The notes under the pieces were generated by a model. It had not been told where the DNA came from and ran no database searches. It was given only the letters and a program-made list of their open reading frames with translations. A stretch of DNA of 64,000 nt from Methylohalobius sp964654415 (GTDB taxonomy: Bacteria > Pseudomonadota > Gammaproteobacteria > Methylococcales > Methylothermaceae), in the NCBI GenBank assembly GCA_964654415.1, contig CAZZIP010000007.1, positions 78,885-142,884 on the forward strand. Reading direction: 5' to 3'. This document shows, piece by piece, positions 15,511-24,138 of this stretch. The stretch's first letter is position 1, and every line of letters begins with the position of its first letter. A program made the position numbers and the translations under genes.

Positions 15511-17561
15511 ACGCGGTGTCCTTCTCTCCTAGCTGGCGGCGTACCGCTTCCATCCGGCGGGCGGTGTTCTTCGTGCTGGTGGGTCTGACCGCATGCGCTG
15601 CGCTGTTCATGCTCACTAGCGCCTTCCAACAAAACGGTTTGACGCGCCTGGAACTCATCCTGTTGGCGGTGTATGGCTTGCTCATGGGATGGGTCAGCCT
15701 ATCTTTTTGGACGGCGACTTTGGGATGGTTAAACTTAAGCTTCGGTGGGGATCGCAAATCCCTCGCACGAAGTGCTCATGCGGCCTCGAAAGCGGACCTT
15801 TCGCCTATGCGTACGGCGCTGGTCATGCCGATCTACAACGAAGATCCGCAGCGGGTATTTGCCGGGCTTAAGAGCATCTGGCAATCTCTTGGAGAGACTG
15901 GCAAAGCCGAAGGGTTCGATTTATTTATCCTCTCCGACACCCGCGACCCCGTGCTGTGGATGGAGGAGGAGCTTAGATGGTACCGCATGTGCGAGGATTT
16001 TTCGGCCCATGGTCGGATTTTTTACCGCAACCGCTCGGCCAACATCGGTCGCAAGAGTGGCAACATTGAGGAATTCTGCCGACGCTGGGGAGGGCGTTAC
16101 CGTTACATGGTCGTGCTTGACGCCGACAGTCTCATCAGTGGTCGGACTTTGGTACGCATGGTCGAGCTGATGGAGGCCAACCCGCAGGTAGCGTTGATCC
16201 AGTCGCCGCCTCTTCCGGTCAACCAGTCTTCCTTGTTCGCCAGGATCTTGCAGTTTGCCAGCAACCTCTATGGTAACGTGTTCGTGGCTGGTGCCGCCTG
16301 GTGGCAGCTTGGGGAGGCTAACTACTATGGCCACAACGCTATCATCCGGGTAGCTCCCTTCATGCACTGCTGTGGTCTGCCGAAGTTGCCGGGTCGGGAG
16401 CCATTCGGAGGGGAAATCTTAAGTCACGATTTCGTGGAGGCAGCCTTGCTCAGGAGGGCCGGCTGGGAAGTGTGGCTGGTTCCGGAATTGACGGAAAGCT
16501 ACGAGGAACTCCCCCCTACGCTGATCGATTACGCCAAGCGCGACCGCCGTTGGTGTCAGGGCAACCTCCAGCACCTTAGAGTGATTTTTGCCCGGGGTCT
16601 GGCCGGCATCAGCCGGCTGCATCTGGGTATGGGGATCATGTCTTATCTGTCCTCTCCGCTGTGGTTTTTGTTCTTGCTATTGACCGCGGGAGAAGCCTAC
16701 ATCCAAAGCCAAACCCAGCCGGTTTACTTTTTTGGGGACAATATCTTCCCGGTATGGCCTAAATCTTATGCCGTGGAGATGACCACGGTGCTGGTGGTCA
16801 CCTTGTCCATGTTGTTTCTGCCCAAGCTGTTGAGCCTGTTGCTGTTGTTCACCCGCCAGCGCCAGAAAGTTCGGCAATTCGGTGGGATCGTGCGGATATT
16901 GGTAAGCGTTTTGCTGGAAACGGTGTTTTCGGCTTTGATCGCCCCCGTGTTGATGCTCTATCAAAGCAAATTCGTGGTTTCCATCCTGTTGCGCAAAAGC
17001 GTGGGCTGGCCTGCCCAGCAGCGGGACGCCCATCGCCTGAGCCTCAAGGAAGCGATCCTGGCCCATGGCGGGCAAACGCTTTTTGGGATCGCAAGCGGAG
17101 CATTCAGTTATTTGTATATCCCTGACTTCTTTTGGTGGTTTATTCCGGTATTGGCCGGCCTGATATTGGTCATTCCTATCTCTATGCTCTCGAGTAGCAC
17201 CGATTTGGGACTTGGAGCACGCAGGCTGGGCTTGTTTTTGATTCCCGAAGAATCGAATCCCCCTCAAGTCATTCAATCGCTCCACCACTACCTCCCTTTG
17301 GAACCTGGCATCCGGGAGGAGCAGCAGCTGATCTGTGAGCCTGGGGCGTGCGCGCTGCACGCAGCCCTTTTGCTCCACCAGCCGCTGAAGAAAAGGAAGC
17401 GCCTTGAGCTCCAAGCAATCTTGTATCATCTCCTGGAAGAAGGGCCAAAGAACCTATCGCCTACAGAAAAGCGCAGTCTCTTGTCCCATGCCAAAACGCT
17501 TTTTCGGCTGCATTTTCTGCTCACGAGCCAGCTCTTGCTGGGTAATAAGCAAGTAAAATAA
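15507..17561 (+). CDS. opgH: Glucans biosynthesis glucosyltransferase OpgH (MdoH)
   Basis: Inner-membrane family-2 glucosyltransferase that polymerises beta-1,2-linked glucose from UDP-glucose and passes it to the periplasm. Two N-terminal membrane helices (about 18-40 and 50-72) precede the cytoplasmic catalytic domain with MPIYNEDP, LDADSLI and the acceptor motif RRWCQGNLQH, then several more helices. There is no ATG near the start. TTG at 15507 overlaps the previous stop and lies 8 nt after GGAG, and TTG at 15501 is the alternative. It is shorter (684 aa) than the E. coli enzyme at the N-terminus. Confidence 0.93.
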   Translation: MNAVSFSPSWRRTASIRRAVFFVLVGLTACAALFMLTSAFQQNGLTRLELILLAVYGLLMGWVSLSFWTATLGWLNLSFGGDRKSLARSAHAASKADLSPMRTALVMPIYNEDPQRVFAGLKSIWQSLGETGKAEGFDLFILSDTRDPVLWMEEELRWYRMCEDFSAHGRIFYRNRSANIGRKSGNIEEFCRRWGGRYRYMVVLDADSLISGRTLVRMVELMEANPQVALIQSPPLPVNQSSLFARILQFASNLYGNVFVAGAAWWQLGEANYYGHNAIIRVAPFMHCCGLPKLPGREPFGGEILSHDFVEAALLRRAGWEVWLVPELTESYEELPPTLIDYAKRDRRWCQGNLQHLRVIFARGLAGISRLHLGMGIMSYLSSPLWFLFLLLTAGEAYIQSQTQPVYFFGDNIFPVWPKSYAVEMTTVLVVTLSMLFLPKLLSLLLLFTRQRQKVRQFGGIVRILVSVLLETVFSALIAPVLMLYQSKFVVSILLRKSVGWPAQQRDAHRLSLKEAILAHGGQTLFGIASGAFSYLYIPDFFWWFIPVLAGLILVIPISMLSSSTDLGLGARRLGLFLIPEESNPPQVIQSLHHYLPLEPGIREEQQLICEPGACALHAALLLHQPLKKRKRLELQAILYHLLEEGPKNLSPTEKRSLLSHAKTLFRLHFLLTSQLLLGNKQVK

Positions 17562-17588
17562 AAGCCAAATCCTAAAGAGGAGCGAGGC

Positions 17589-18224
17589 GTGTTGGAGATC
17601 ATCAAGGCTGGCGGTTGGGTCATGTGGCCGATATTAGTTTGTTCCGTGCTGGCCATGGCGATCGTCTGCGAGCGCTTGTGGAGCTTAAGACCCAAGCGTA
17701 TTATCCCCCCACACCTAGTAGCCCAGGTATGGAGCCTGCATCGTAAAGACCAATTGGATGCGACCTACTTGCGTCAACTGCAGACTTCTTCCCCCTTAGG
17801 GGCGGTATTGGCGGCGGGATTGGCGAATTACCATTATGGTCGCGAGGTAATGAAGGAAGCCATAGAAGACACCGGGCGGCATGTTGCCCATGAACTCGAG
17901 CGCTTCCTCAACTCCCTGGGAACGATCGCGGCTATTTCGCCGCTGCTAGGACTGTTCGGCACGGTTTTAGGGATGATCAAAGTATTTTCAGTAATTACTA
18001 CCACTGGGGTAGGCGATCCGAAAGTGTTAGCTGGTGGGATTGCTGAAGCCTTGATCACCACGGCCGCTGGGCTTATGGTGGCGATTCCGGCGCTGATCTT
18101 CCACCGTTATCTTCAGGCGCGGGTAGACAGTTTGGTTCTCAAGATGGAAAGCGAGGCCCTGCGTTTCATTGAAATCCTATCTAGCGCCAAAATTTCGGCT
18201 GCTTCACAGGATCAAATCCCATGA
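17589..18224 (+). CDS. exbB: ExbB/TolQ/MotA-family proton channel subunit
   Basis: Proton-motive-force-driven motor subunit that partners the following ExbD-like protein. The 211-aa product has membrane helices at about 11-31, 112-135 and 152-175, with the family motif AISPLLGLFGTVLGMIKVF in the second and LITTAAGLMVAIPALI in the third. It starts at a GTG with GAGGAGCGAG upstream. No tonB is adjacent, and the pair lies in the exbB-exbD-Trm112-kdsB order common in gammaproteobacteria, so its partner energised system is unknown. Confidence 0.92.
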   Translation: MLEIIKAGGWVMWPILVCSVLAMAIVCERLWSLRPKRIIPPHLVAQVWSLHRKDQLDATYLRQLQTSSPLGAVLAAGLANYHYGREVMKEAIEDTGRHVAHELERFLNSLGTIAAISPLLGLFGTVLGMIKVFSVITTTGVGDPKVLAGGIAEALITTAAGLMVAIPALIFHRYLQARVDSLVLKMESEALRFIEILSSAKISAASQDQIP

Positions 18225-18640
18225 ATTTTCGTGGCAAAGCTAAAGATCAGGTAGAGCTGAACTTGGTTCCGCTGGTCGATATAGTCCTCACCTTGCTGAT
18301 CTTTTTCATGCTCACCACGACTTTTGAACGTTATGGGGCGCTCAAGCTCCAACTTCCCCAAGCAAACGGTCAAAAGCAAGGCGATCCTAAGGTTTTGGAA
18401 ATCGCTATCGACGCCGATGGGCGTTACTATTTAAACCAGCACGAGTTGGTCAATACCCGAATCGAGACTTTAAAGCAAGCGATCGCTAAGGCCGTGGACC
18501 AGGTTGCGCAGCCAGTAGTGGTGATCGCAGCTGACCGCAAGACGCCCCATGAGTTTGTGGTGCGCGTTCTGGATGCGGCGCGGCAGTTGGGGTTGAGGCA
18601 TATTACTTTCGCCACGCGAGGCGCAAGCGATGAGGAATGA
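18221..18640 (+). CDS. exbD: ExbD/TolR-family protein
   Basis: Second subunit of the ExbBD motor. The 139-aa protein has one N-terminal membrane helix containing the essential aspartate (LNLVPLVDIVLTLLIFF, Asp20) and a periplasmic domain with VVIAADRKTPHEFVVRVLDAAR, typical of ExbD. The ATG overlaps the exbB stop by 4 bp. Confidence 0.93.
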   Translation: MNFRGKAKDQVELNLVPLVDIVLTLLIFFMLTTTFERYGALKLQLPQANGQKQGDPKVLEIAIDADGRYYLNQHELVNTRIETLKQAIAKAVDQVAQPVVVIAADRKTPHEFVVRVLDAARQLGLRHITFATRGASDEE

Positions 18641-18648
18641 TTTGAGCG

Positions 18649-18837
18649 ATGGATAAAAAACTGCTTGAAATTCTGGTTTGTCCGGTTTGTAAGGGAAAAT
18701 TGATTTACGTCGCCGAGACCAAGGAGCTGATCTGTAAGGCGGATCGGCTAGCTTACCCGATTCGGGATGAGATTCCAGTGATGCTCGAAGAAGAGGCGCG
18801 CAAACTCAGCCTGGAAGAATACGATCGCCTGCCATGA
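18649..18837 (+). CDS. ycaR: Trm112/YcaR-family small zinc-ribbon-like protein
   Basis: A 62-aa protein of the Trm112 type, with LLEILVCPVCKGKL at the N-terminus, a third cysteine (ICKADRLAYPIRDEIPVML) and an acidic tail. Family members are small partner proteins, and the exact role of the bacterial version is not settled. It precedes kdsB with a 4-bp overlap, the common gammaproteobacterial order. Confidence 0.92.
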   Translation: MDKKLLEILVCPVCKGKLIYVAETKELICKADRLAYPIRDEIPVMLEEEARKLSLEEYDRLP

Positions 18838-19622
18838 CCTCGTTCAAGATTGCCATCCCAGCCCGTTACAGCTCGTCCCGACTGCCGGGCAAGCCTCTGT
18901 TGCTGTTGGCCGGTCGACCCATGATCGCACATGTGTGCGAACAGGCCCTGAGGGCAGGAGCAGAGGAGGTAGTGGTGGCTACTGACGACGAGCGCATCCA
19001 GGCGGCGGCGGAAGCCGCGGGGGTGCGAGCATTCCTGACCGATCCCAACCATACCAGCGGAACTGAGCGCATCCACGAGGTGGCGCAGCGTTTGGGTTGG
19101 GGGGAGGAGGAGATCGTAGTCAACTGGCAGGGAGACGAACCGCTGCTTGATCCGGAGTTGGTCAGCCACCTGGCCCACTGCTTGGCCGGCCACCCGGACG
19201 CGGTGATGGCAACCTTGGCAGCACCTGCCGCTGGCGCGGAGGTGTTTAACCCCCACGTGGTCAAGGTGGTGCTGGATCAGGCAGGTTATGCGCTTTATTT
19301 CAGTCGGGCGCCGATTCCCTGGTTGCGGGACGCTTTTACCCGGAGGCCGCCCCAAGTGCCGGATGGTCTCCACTGGCGCCACATCGGTGTATACGCCTAC
19401 CGGGTCGGGTTGTTGCACCGCTATGTGAATTGGCCTCCAGCCCCGTTAGAGCAGGTAGAAGCTCTGGAGCAATTACGGGTCTTGTGGCACGGTGAGCGGA
19501 TCGTGGTGGTGACTGTAGCAGATGTCCCCGAGGCAGGAGTGGATACCCCTGAGGATGTGGTTCGAGTCGAGAGTCGGCTTAGAGAGCTTGATTGCAGACG
19601 GGGCAATAGAGGTGCAAGATGA
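18834..19622 (+). CDS. kdsB: 3-deoxy-manno-octulosonate cytidylyltransferase
   Basis: Activates KDO as CMP-KDO for lipopolysaccharide inner core synthesis. The 262-aa product has the nucleotide-binding segment IPARYSSSRLPGKPL at residues 7-21, VVATDDERI, NWQGDEPLLD and HIGVYAYR, all KdsB hallmarks. It overlaps the Trm112-like gene upstream and the phosphatase gene downstream by 4 bp each. lpxK and msbA, often found next to this gene in gammaproteobacteria, are not here. Confidence 0.97.
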   Translation: MTSFKIAIPARYSSSRLPGKPLLLLAGRPMIAHVCEQALRAGAEEVVVATDDERIQAAAEAAGVRAFLTDPNHTSGTERIHEVAQRLGWGEEEIVVNWQGDEPLLDPELVSHLAHCLAGHPDAVMATLAAPAAGAEVFNPHVVKVVLDQAGYALYFSRAPIPWLRDAFTRRPPQVPDGLHWRHIGVYAYRVGLLHRYVNWPPAPLEQVEALEQLRVLWHGERIVVVTVADVPEAGVDTPEDVVRVESRLRELDCRRGNRGAR

Positions 19623-20104
19623 TCCGGGTCCTATTCGTATGTATGGGCAACATCTGCCGCTCCCCGATGGCGCAAGGAGTGTTGCAACGCCTGCTGGAAC
19701 AGCACGGTTTGGCCGATCAAGTGCTGGTCGATTCGGCAGGAACTCACGCTTATCATCTAGGCAAATCCCCGGATCCGCGTGCTATCCTCACCGCTCAGGC
19801 GCGCGGTATCGATATCAGCGGGCTGCGTGCCCGCCAAGCGGAACCGGGGGATTTCGATGAATTTGATCTGATTCTGGTAATGGATGAGCACAATTACGAT
19901 ACCCTTCTGTTCACCGGTGCCAAACGCCACCAGAGCAAGCTCGGGTATCTGCTCGATTATGCCCCCCACCTTGGGACGCGCAATCTGCCGGATCCTTATT
20001 ACGGTGGGGAGACCGGTTTCGAGCAGGTCATGGACATGATCGAGGACGCTTGTGAGGGGCTGTTGCGCCATTTGCAGGATCGGTTATTGCGGAGGGTACC
20101 ATGA
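19619..20104 (+). CDS. Low-molecular-weight protein-tyrosine phosphatase
   Basis: The active-site loop CX5R(S/T) is at Cys8-Arg14 (VCMGNICRSPMAQG), and the general acid is the Asp of LPDPYYG near residue 124. At 161 aa it matches this family. In Gram-negative bacteria, such enzymes (Wzb, Etp) often dephosphorylate the kinase controlling capsule polymerisation, but no tyrosine kinase is adjacent. Coupled by 4-bp overlaps to kdsB and the following gene. Confidence 0.93.
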   Translation: MIRVLFVCMGNICRSPMAQGVLQRLLEQHGLADQVLVDSAGTHAYHLGKSPDPRAILTAQARGIDISGLRARQAEPGDFDEFDLILVMDEHNYDTLLFTGAKRHQSKLGYLLDYAPHLGTRNLPDPYYGGETGFEQVMDMIEDACEGLLRHLQDRLLRRVP

Positions 20105-20472
20105 TGCGACGTACATCGATTATAGCTTTGCTGTTCGGTATGTTATGGCTTGGGAGCGCGTGGTCCGGGACGCTTGCCAAACCAGGGCAGATTAAGCACG
20201 TAGTTATAGTGTGGTTGAAGCAGGCCGATAATGTGGATCGCTTCATGGCCTTGAGCAAGCAGCTAGTGGAACTGCCCGGGGTGGTGGACTACAGTATCGG
20301 ACCGGCGTTGCCAAGTGGGCCAGGAGATAGTTTTCACGTCGGGGTGGTGGTGACGCTGGAAGATCGCCAGAGCCTGTATGATTATCTACGCCACCCTAGA
20401 CATCAGGACCTCATCAACAAGATGCGTCCTTTGGTGGAGCGCGTCGTGACTTATGATTTCATCACCCGCTGA
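20101..20472 (+). CDS. Exported Dabb-domain (stress-responsive alpha/beta barrel) protein
   Basis: The 123-aa product starts with a signal peptide (MMRRTSIIALLFGMLWLGSAWSG) and continues with a domain resembling Dabb proteins: HVVIVWLKQ, then a VVDYSIGPALPS segment, FHVGVVVTLEDRQSLYDYLRHPRHQDLINKMRPLVERVVTYDF. Dabb domains form dimeric ferredoxin-like barrels with varied, mostly unknown functions. Export is unusual for the family as I know it. It overlaps the phosphatase gene by 4 bp. Confidence 0.82.
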   Translation: MMRRTSIIALLFGMLWLGSAWSGTLAKPGQIKHVVIVWLKQADNVDRFMALSKQLVELPGVVDYSIGPALPSGPGDSFHVGVVVTLEDRQSLYDYLRHPRHQDLINKMRPLVERVVTYDFITR

Positions 20473-20483
20473 CGGAGGGATAG

Positions 20484-21206
20484 ATGAGCGTTCAAACCCG
20501 GGAAGTAGAGTACTTCGATGGCGATGTCCGCATGTTGGGCTTTTTGGCCTACGACGATGCGGTTTCGGTGCCTGTGCCAGCGGTACTAGTGGCCCATATG
20601 TGGGGAGGAAGAGAAGGATTCGTATGCGACAAGGCTAGGGCCTTGGCGGCCCTGGGGTATGCTGGATTCGCCTTAGACCTTTACGGCGATGCAAAGGTGG
20701 GCTTAAGTCCTGAAGAAAACGCGCGCCTGATGCAGCCGTTTTTGGAGGACAGAGCCCTATTGCAGCGGCGCATGCAGCTTGCGCTCGAGGCTGTCAGGGG
20801 TCTGGACATGGTGGACCGGAAGCGGATCGCGGCGATCGGTTTCTGTTTTGGCGGGCTGTGTGTGCTCGACCTGGCCAGGACCGGCGCGGATGTGTGCGGG
20901 GTGGTCAGTTTCCATGGCTTGCTGAAGCCGCCTGGAAATACTCAAGGCAACAAGATCCAGGCCAAGGTGCTGGTGCTGCACGGTCACGATGACCCCATGG
21001 TTCCGGTGGAAGACGTGGTGGCGCTGGAGCAGGAATTGACCGAGGCCGGCGCCGACTGGCAGGTGCACGTCTACGGGCATACCATGCACGCTTTTACCAA
21101 CCCTAAGGCCAACGATCCAAGTTTTGGAACCGTCTATCATCCGGTCGCCGACCGGCGTTCGTGGTTGGCGATGCGGAATTTTCTGGAAGAGATTTTCGGT
21201 GCATGA
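20484..21206 (+). CDS. Dienelactone hydrolase family protein
   Basis: An alpha/beta hydrolase of 240 aa with the DLH nucleophile elbow GFCFGG (Cys121), the acid in LHGHDDPMVP (Asp169 or Asp170) and His202 in YGHTMHAF. There is no signal peptide. The natural substrate is unclear, since many such proteins are not in aromatic degradation. The ATG of accA overlaps its stop codon. Confidence 0.9.
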   Translation: MSVQTREVEYFDGDVRMLGFLAYDDAVSVPVPAVLVAHMWGGREGFVCDKARALAALGYAGFALDLYGDAKVGLSPEENARLMQPFLEDRALLQRRMQLALEAVRGLDMVDRKRIAAIGFCFGGLCVLDLARTGADVCGVVSFHGLLKPPGNTQGNKIQAKVLVLHGHDDPMVPVEDVVALEQELTEAGADWQVHVYGHTMHAFTNPKANDPSFGTVYHPVADRRSWLAMRNFLEEIFGA

Positions 21207-22168
21207 ATCTGAATTATCTGGATTTCGAACAGCCGATCGCCGAACTCGAGGCCAAAATCGAGGAGCTTAGGCGTGTCGGTTTCGACCATGAGATCAATAT
21301 CTCCGAGGAGATCGCGCGGCTGGAGGAGAAGTGCCGCAAGCTGACCGCATCGGTCTTTTCCTCCCTTTCTGCATGGCAGATCTCGCAGTTGTCGCGCCAC
21401 CCTTTAAGGCCGTATACGCTCGATTACATCCATTTGATTTTCACCGATTTCCACGAATTGCACGGGGATCGCAGCTTTGCCGATGACCCTGCCATCGTCG
21501 GCGGTTTGGCGCGGCTCGAGGGACAGCCGGTGATGGTAATCGGCCACCAGAAAGGACGCGACACTAAGGAAAAGCTGCGTCGTAACTTTGGGATGCCGCG
21601 CCCGGAAGGCTATCGCAAAGCGCTCAGGTTGATGCAGCTCGCAGAGCGCTTCAAGCTGCCGCTTTTCACCTTCATCGACACCCCTGGCGCTTATCCCGGG
21701 ATCGATGCCGAGGAGCGCGGCCAGAGCGAAGCCATCGCCCGCAATCTGTTCGTGATGTCTCAGCTCAAGACCCCCATCGTCTGTACCGTGATCGGTGAGG
21801 GGGGCTCTGGTGGAGCCCTGGCCATCGGTGTGGGGGATAGGCTGTTGATGCTCGAATACAGCACCTATTCGGTGATTTCGCCTGAAGGTTGCGCCTCGAT
21901 TCTGTGGAAAAGTGCCGACAAAGCGGAACTGGCTGCCGAGGCGATGGGTATTACCTCGCAGCGGCTGGAGGAGTTGGGGTTAATCGATGAAATCATTCCA
22001 GAACCTTTGGGTGGTGCCCACCGCGACAAGAAGCAGGCCGCTGCCAACATCAAGGAGATGCTGCTCAAACACCTAAATCAATTGCAGCGGATACCGCTGT
22101 CAAAGTTATTGGACCAACGCTATCAACGCTTGATGAGCTACGGCATCTATACCGAAGAGTCCCCATGA
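21203..22168 (+). CDS. accA: Acetyl-CoA carboxylase carboxyltransferase subunit alpha
   Basis: Transfers carboxyl from biotin to acetyl-CoA to make malonyl-CoA for fatty acid synthesis. I set the start at ATG 21203 (MNLNYLDFEQPIAELEAKI), which matches the family N-terminus, giving 321 aa. An upstream in-frame start would lie within the hydrolase gene. Conserved stretches include VIGHQKGRDTKEK, FIDTPGAYPGIDAEERGQSEAIA and GEGGSGGALAIGVGD. It overlaps tilS by 4 bp. Confidence 0.97.
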   Translation: MNLNYLDFEQPIAELEAKIEELRRVGFDHEINISEEIARLEEKCRKLTASVFSSLSAWQISQLSRHPLRPYTLDYIHLIFTDFHELHGDRSFADDPAIVGGLARLEGQPVMVIGHQKGRDTKEKLRRNFGMPRPEGYRKALRLMQLAERFKLPLFTFIDTPGAYPGIDAEERGQSEAIARNLFVMSQLKTPIVCTVIGEGGSGGALAIGVGDRLLMLEYSTYSVISPEGCASILWKSADKAELAAEAMGITSQRLEELGLIDEIIPEPLGGAHRDKKQAAANIKEMLLKHLNQLQRIPLSKLLDQRYQRLMSYGIYTEESP

Positions 22169-23490
22169 GGGATCTTGTTGCCAGCCTTGGCCGGTTTCTC
22201 CATCAACACCCAGCGGCTTTCTATTGGATCGGCTATAGCGGTGGGGTCGATTCTCATGTTCTGTTGCATTTGTGTGCGCGACTTCGGACCACACTGGGAC
22301 CGGCTTTCGGCGCCGTCCACGTCAACCACGGTCTGCATCCCGACGCTGGCCGCTGGGCCGAGCATTGCTTGAGAATCTGCGCCGAGCTGGACCTTCCCTG
22401 CCAGGTTATCGTAGTCGATGCCCGCCCAAGGCCCGACGATAGTCTGGAGGAGGCCGCGCGCAATGCGCGTTATCGGGCGTTGGCCGAATGGCTAGAGCCG
22501 AATGCTGCCGTGCTTATGGCCCAGCATCAGGACGATCAGGCCGAGACGGTATTGTTGCAGATGCTGCGCGGTGCAGGTCCTGCCGGTCTGTCTGGGATGG
22601 CGCAGGCAGCCCGTTTGGGTCGCGGGCGATTGTTGCGCCCCCTCTTGGGGGTGCCGCGAGAAGCACTGTACGACTATGCCCGGCGCTTCGAACTGGTCTG
22701 GATCGACGATCCCTATAATTTCGATGAAACCCTCGACCGCAACTACCTGCGCCATCAGGTCCTACCTTTGCTCAAAGCCCGCTGGCCTGCTTGCGCGCGC
22801 ACCATTGCCCGCAGTGCCCAGCATTGCGCCGAAGTCCAGGGGTTGGTAGAAGAAGTTATGGTACCGCATCTTGATGCGGTGGTCGATCGGGCAGGTAGCC
22901 TGGATCTTAGGGCGTTGGCTGCTCTAGACCGTCCCCGCCAACGCTGGCTGTTGCGTGAATGGCTGAAACGACAAGGGTTTCGAAGCCCTCAGAGAGTTTT
23001 CCTTGATCGAATCATCGACGAAGCCGCAGCAGCCGCACCGGACCGCCAACCCCGAATCGAGTGGTCAGAGGGGATGGTATGTCGTTATCGGGGCAGGCTT
23101 TATGCTTTGCGGCCTAAGCAGCTTCCGGATCCGGATTGGCAAGCGGCTTGGGATGGAGAAGCGCCTTTGGCCCTACCGGACAATAGCGTGCTCGAACCTG
23201 GCCCTGCCATCGGGAGGGGGGTTGCTGCTAGGCTTTGGCGGCAGGGCAGGATCGAGGTTCGTTATCGGCGGGGCGGGGAACGCTGCCGTTTGCCCGGTCG
23301 TTGCGGTCATCGATCTTTGAAGAAACTGTTTCAAGAACGGGGAGTGCCGCCGTGGGTGCGAGCGCGGCTGCCGTTGATCTATTTGGGAGGCGAGCTGGCA
23401 GCTGTGGCGGATCTATGGGTATGCGAACCGTTTGCGGCAAAGCCGGATGAAGTTGGAGTGATCTTGCACTGGAAACCTGGAGTGTTGTAG
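22165..23490 (+). CDS. tilS: tRNA(Ile)-lysidine synthetase
   Basis: Converts cytidine-34 of the CAU-anticodon isoleucine tRNA to lysidine. The 441-aa enzyme has the PP-loop SGGVDS (residues 25-30), AVHVNHGLHPDA, AQHQDDQAETVLLQMLRGAG and the C-terminal TilS domain with RYRRGGERCRLPGR near residue 370. It is the last gene of the plus-strand run that starts at opgG, and accA-tilS order is common in gammaproteobacteria. Confidence 0.96.
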   Translation: MRDLVASLGRFLHQHPAAFYWIGYSGGVDSHVLLHLCARLRTTLGPAFGAVHVNHGLHPDAGRWAEHCLRICAELDLPCQVIVVDARPRPDDSLEEAARNARYRALAEWLEPNAAVLMAQHQDDQAETVLLQMLRGAGPAGLSGMAQAARLGRGRLLRPLLGVPREALYDYARRFELVWIDDPYNFDETLDRNYLRHQVLPLLKARWPACARTIARSAQHCAEVQGLVEEVMVPHLDAVVDRAGSLDLRALAALDRPRQRWLLREWLKRQGFRSPQRVFLDRIIDEAAAAAPDRQPRIEWSEGMVCRYRGRLYALRPKQLPDPDWQAAWDGEAPLALPDNSVLEPGPAIGRGVAARLWRQGRIEVRYRRGGERCRLPGRCGHRSLKKLFQERGVPPWVRARLPLIYLGGELAAVADLWVCEPFAAKPDEVGVILHWKPGVL

Positions 23491-23581
23491 CCAGGGCTAG
23501 AGGCTATGATAAAATTACCACTGCATGTAGGTATTACCTAGTGTGTTTTTAATAAATAATTATGCTTAAGGGGGTTGACCG

Positions 23582-23962
23582 ATGAAAATGATGAAAAGCA
23601 TTGTAGCTGCCGCGATGATTGCTGCTTCGATGGGAACGATGTTGGGCGCTGTGCCCAGCGCGGCGATTGCTGCTGAATCCGCTGAGGGGGTGAACAAGGC
23701 CATCGCTGACACCAAGAAGGCATTGACGGAAGCCATCCAAATCGCAGCTGAAGGAACTAACCAAGAAGCTTTGGTCGATAAGATAGCCGAAGCCAAGCAG
23801 TACTATAAAGAAATTACGGGAGATCAGTACGGCGCTAAGCTGCAGCGTTTGTCGGGCTCTTTGAGCAAAGCGCGTGGTATGGCCAAGCGTGGCGATTTGG
23901 CCGGCGCTGAGGAAGAGCTGAAAAGAGCGCTGGAAATCGTCAATCAGTTTCGGCCTTCCTGA
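23582..23962 (+). CDS. Small exported helical protein of unknown function
   Basis: The 126-aa product begins with a clear Sec signal (MKMMKSIVAAAMIAASMG, cleavage likely after AIA at residue 30). The mature 96 residues are predicted helical and rich in Ala, Lys and Glu, with no Cys or His, so it does not look like a metal-binding SmbP-type protein. The gene has a strong AAGGGGG site and stands alone between tilS and a very strong terminator, which suggests a short abundant transcript. I do not recognise the family. Confidence 0.8.
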   Translation: MKMMKSIVAAAMIAASMGTMLGAVPSAAIAAESAEGVNKAIADTKKALTEAIQIAAEGTNQEALVDKIAEAKQYYKEITGDQYGAKLQRLSGSLSKARGMAKRGDLAGAEEELKRALEIVNQFRPS

Positions 23963-23987
23963 TCGATTGAGCGAGATTCGACTTTGG

Positions 23988-24018
23988 CCCGCCCCGGTTT
24001 GACCGGGGCGGGTTTTTT
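23988..24018 (+). terminator. Strong rho-independent terminator
   Basis: An 11-bp GC-rich perfect stem (CCCGCCCCGGT with ACCGGGGCGGG, 3-nt loop) is followed by six T residues at 24013-24018. It ends the small exported protein transcript. Confidence 0.95.
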
Positions 24019-24138
24019 GTGCCCGACGATCTGCGTTGCAGCTCAGTAAAGCCCTGTGCTTCAATATAAAAGCAACTAAAAGAACCACGAGGTTTTTTAG
24101 ACCCTACGCGTGAAGACCCACCAACAGAGGAGGCTGAT

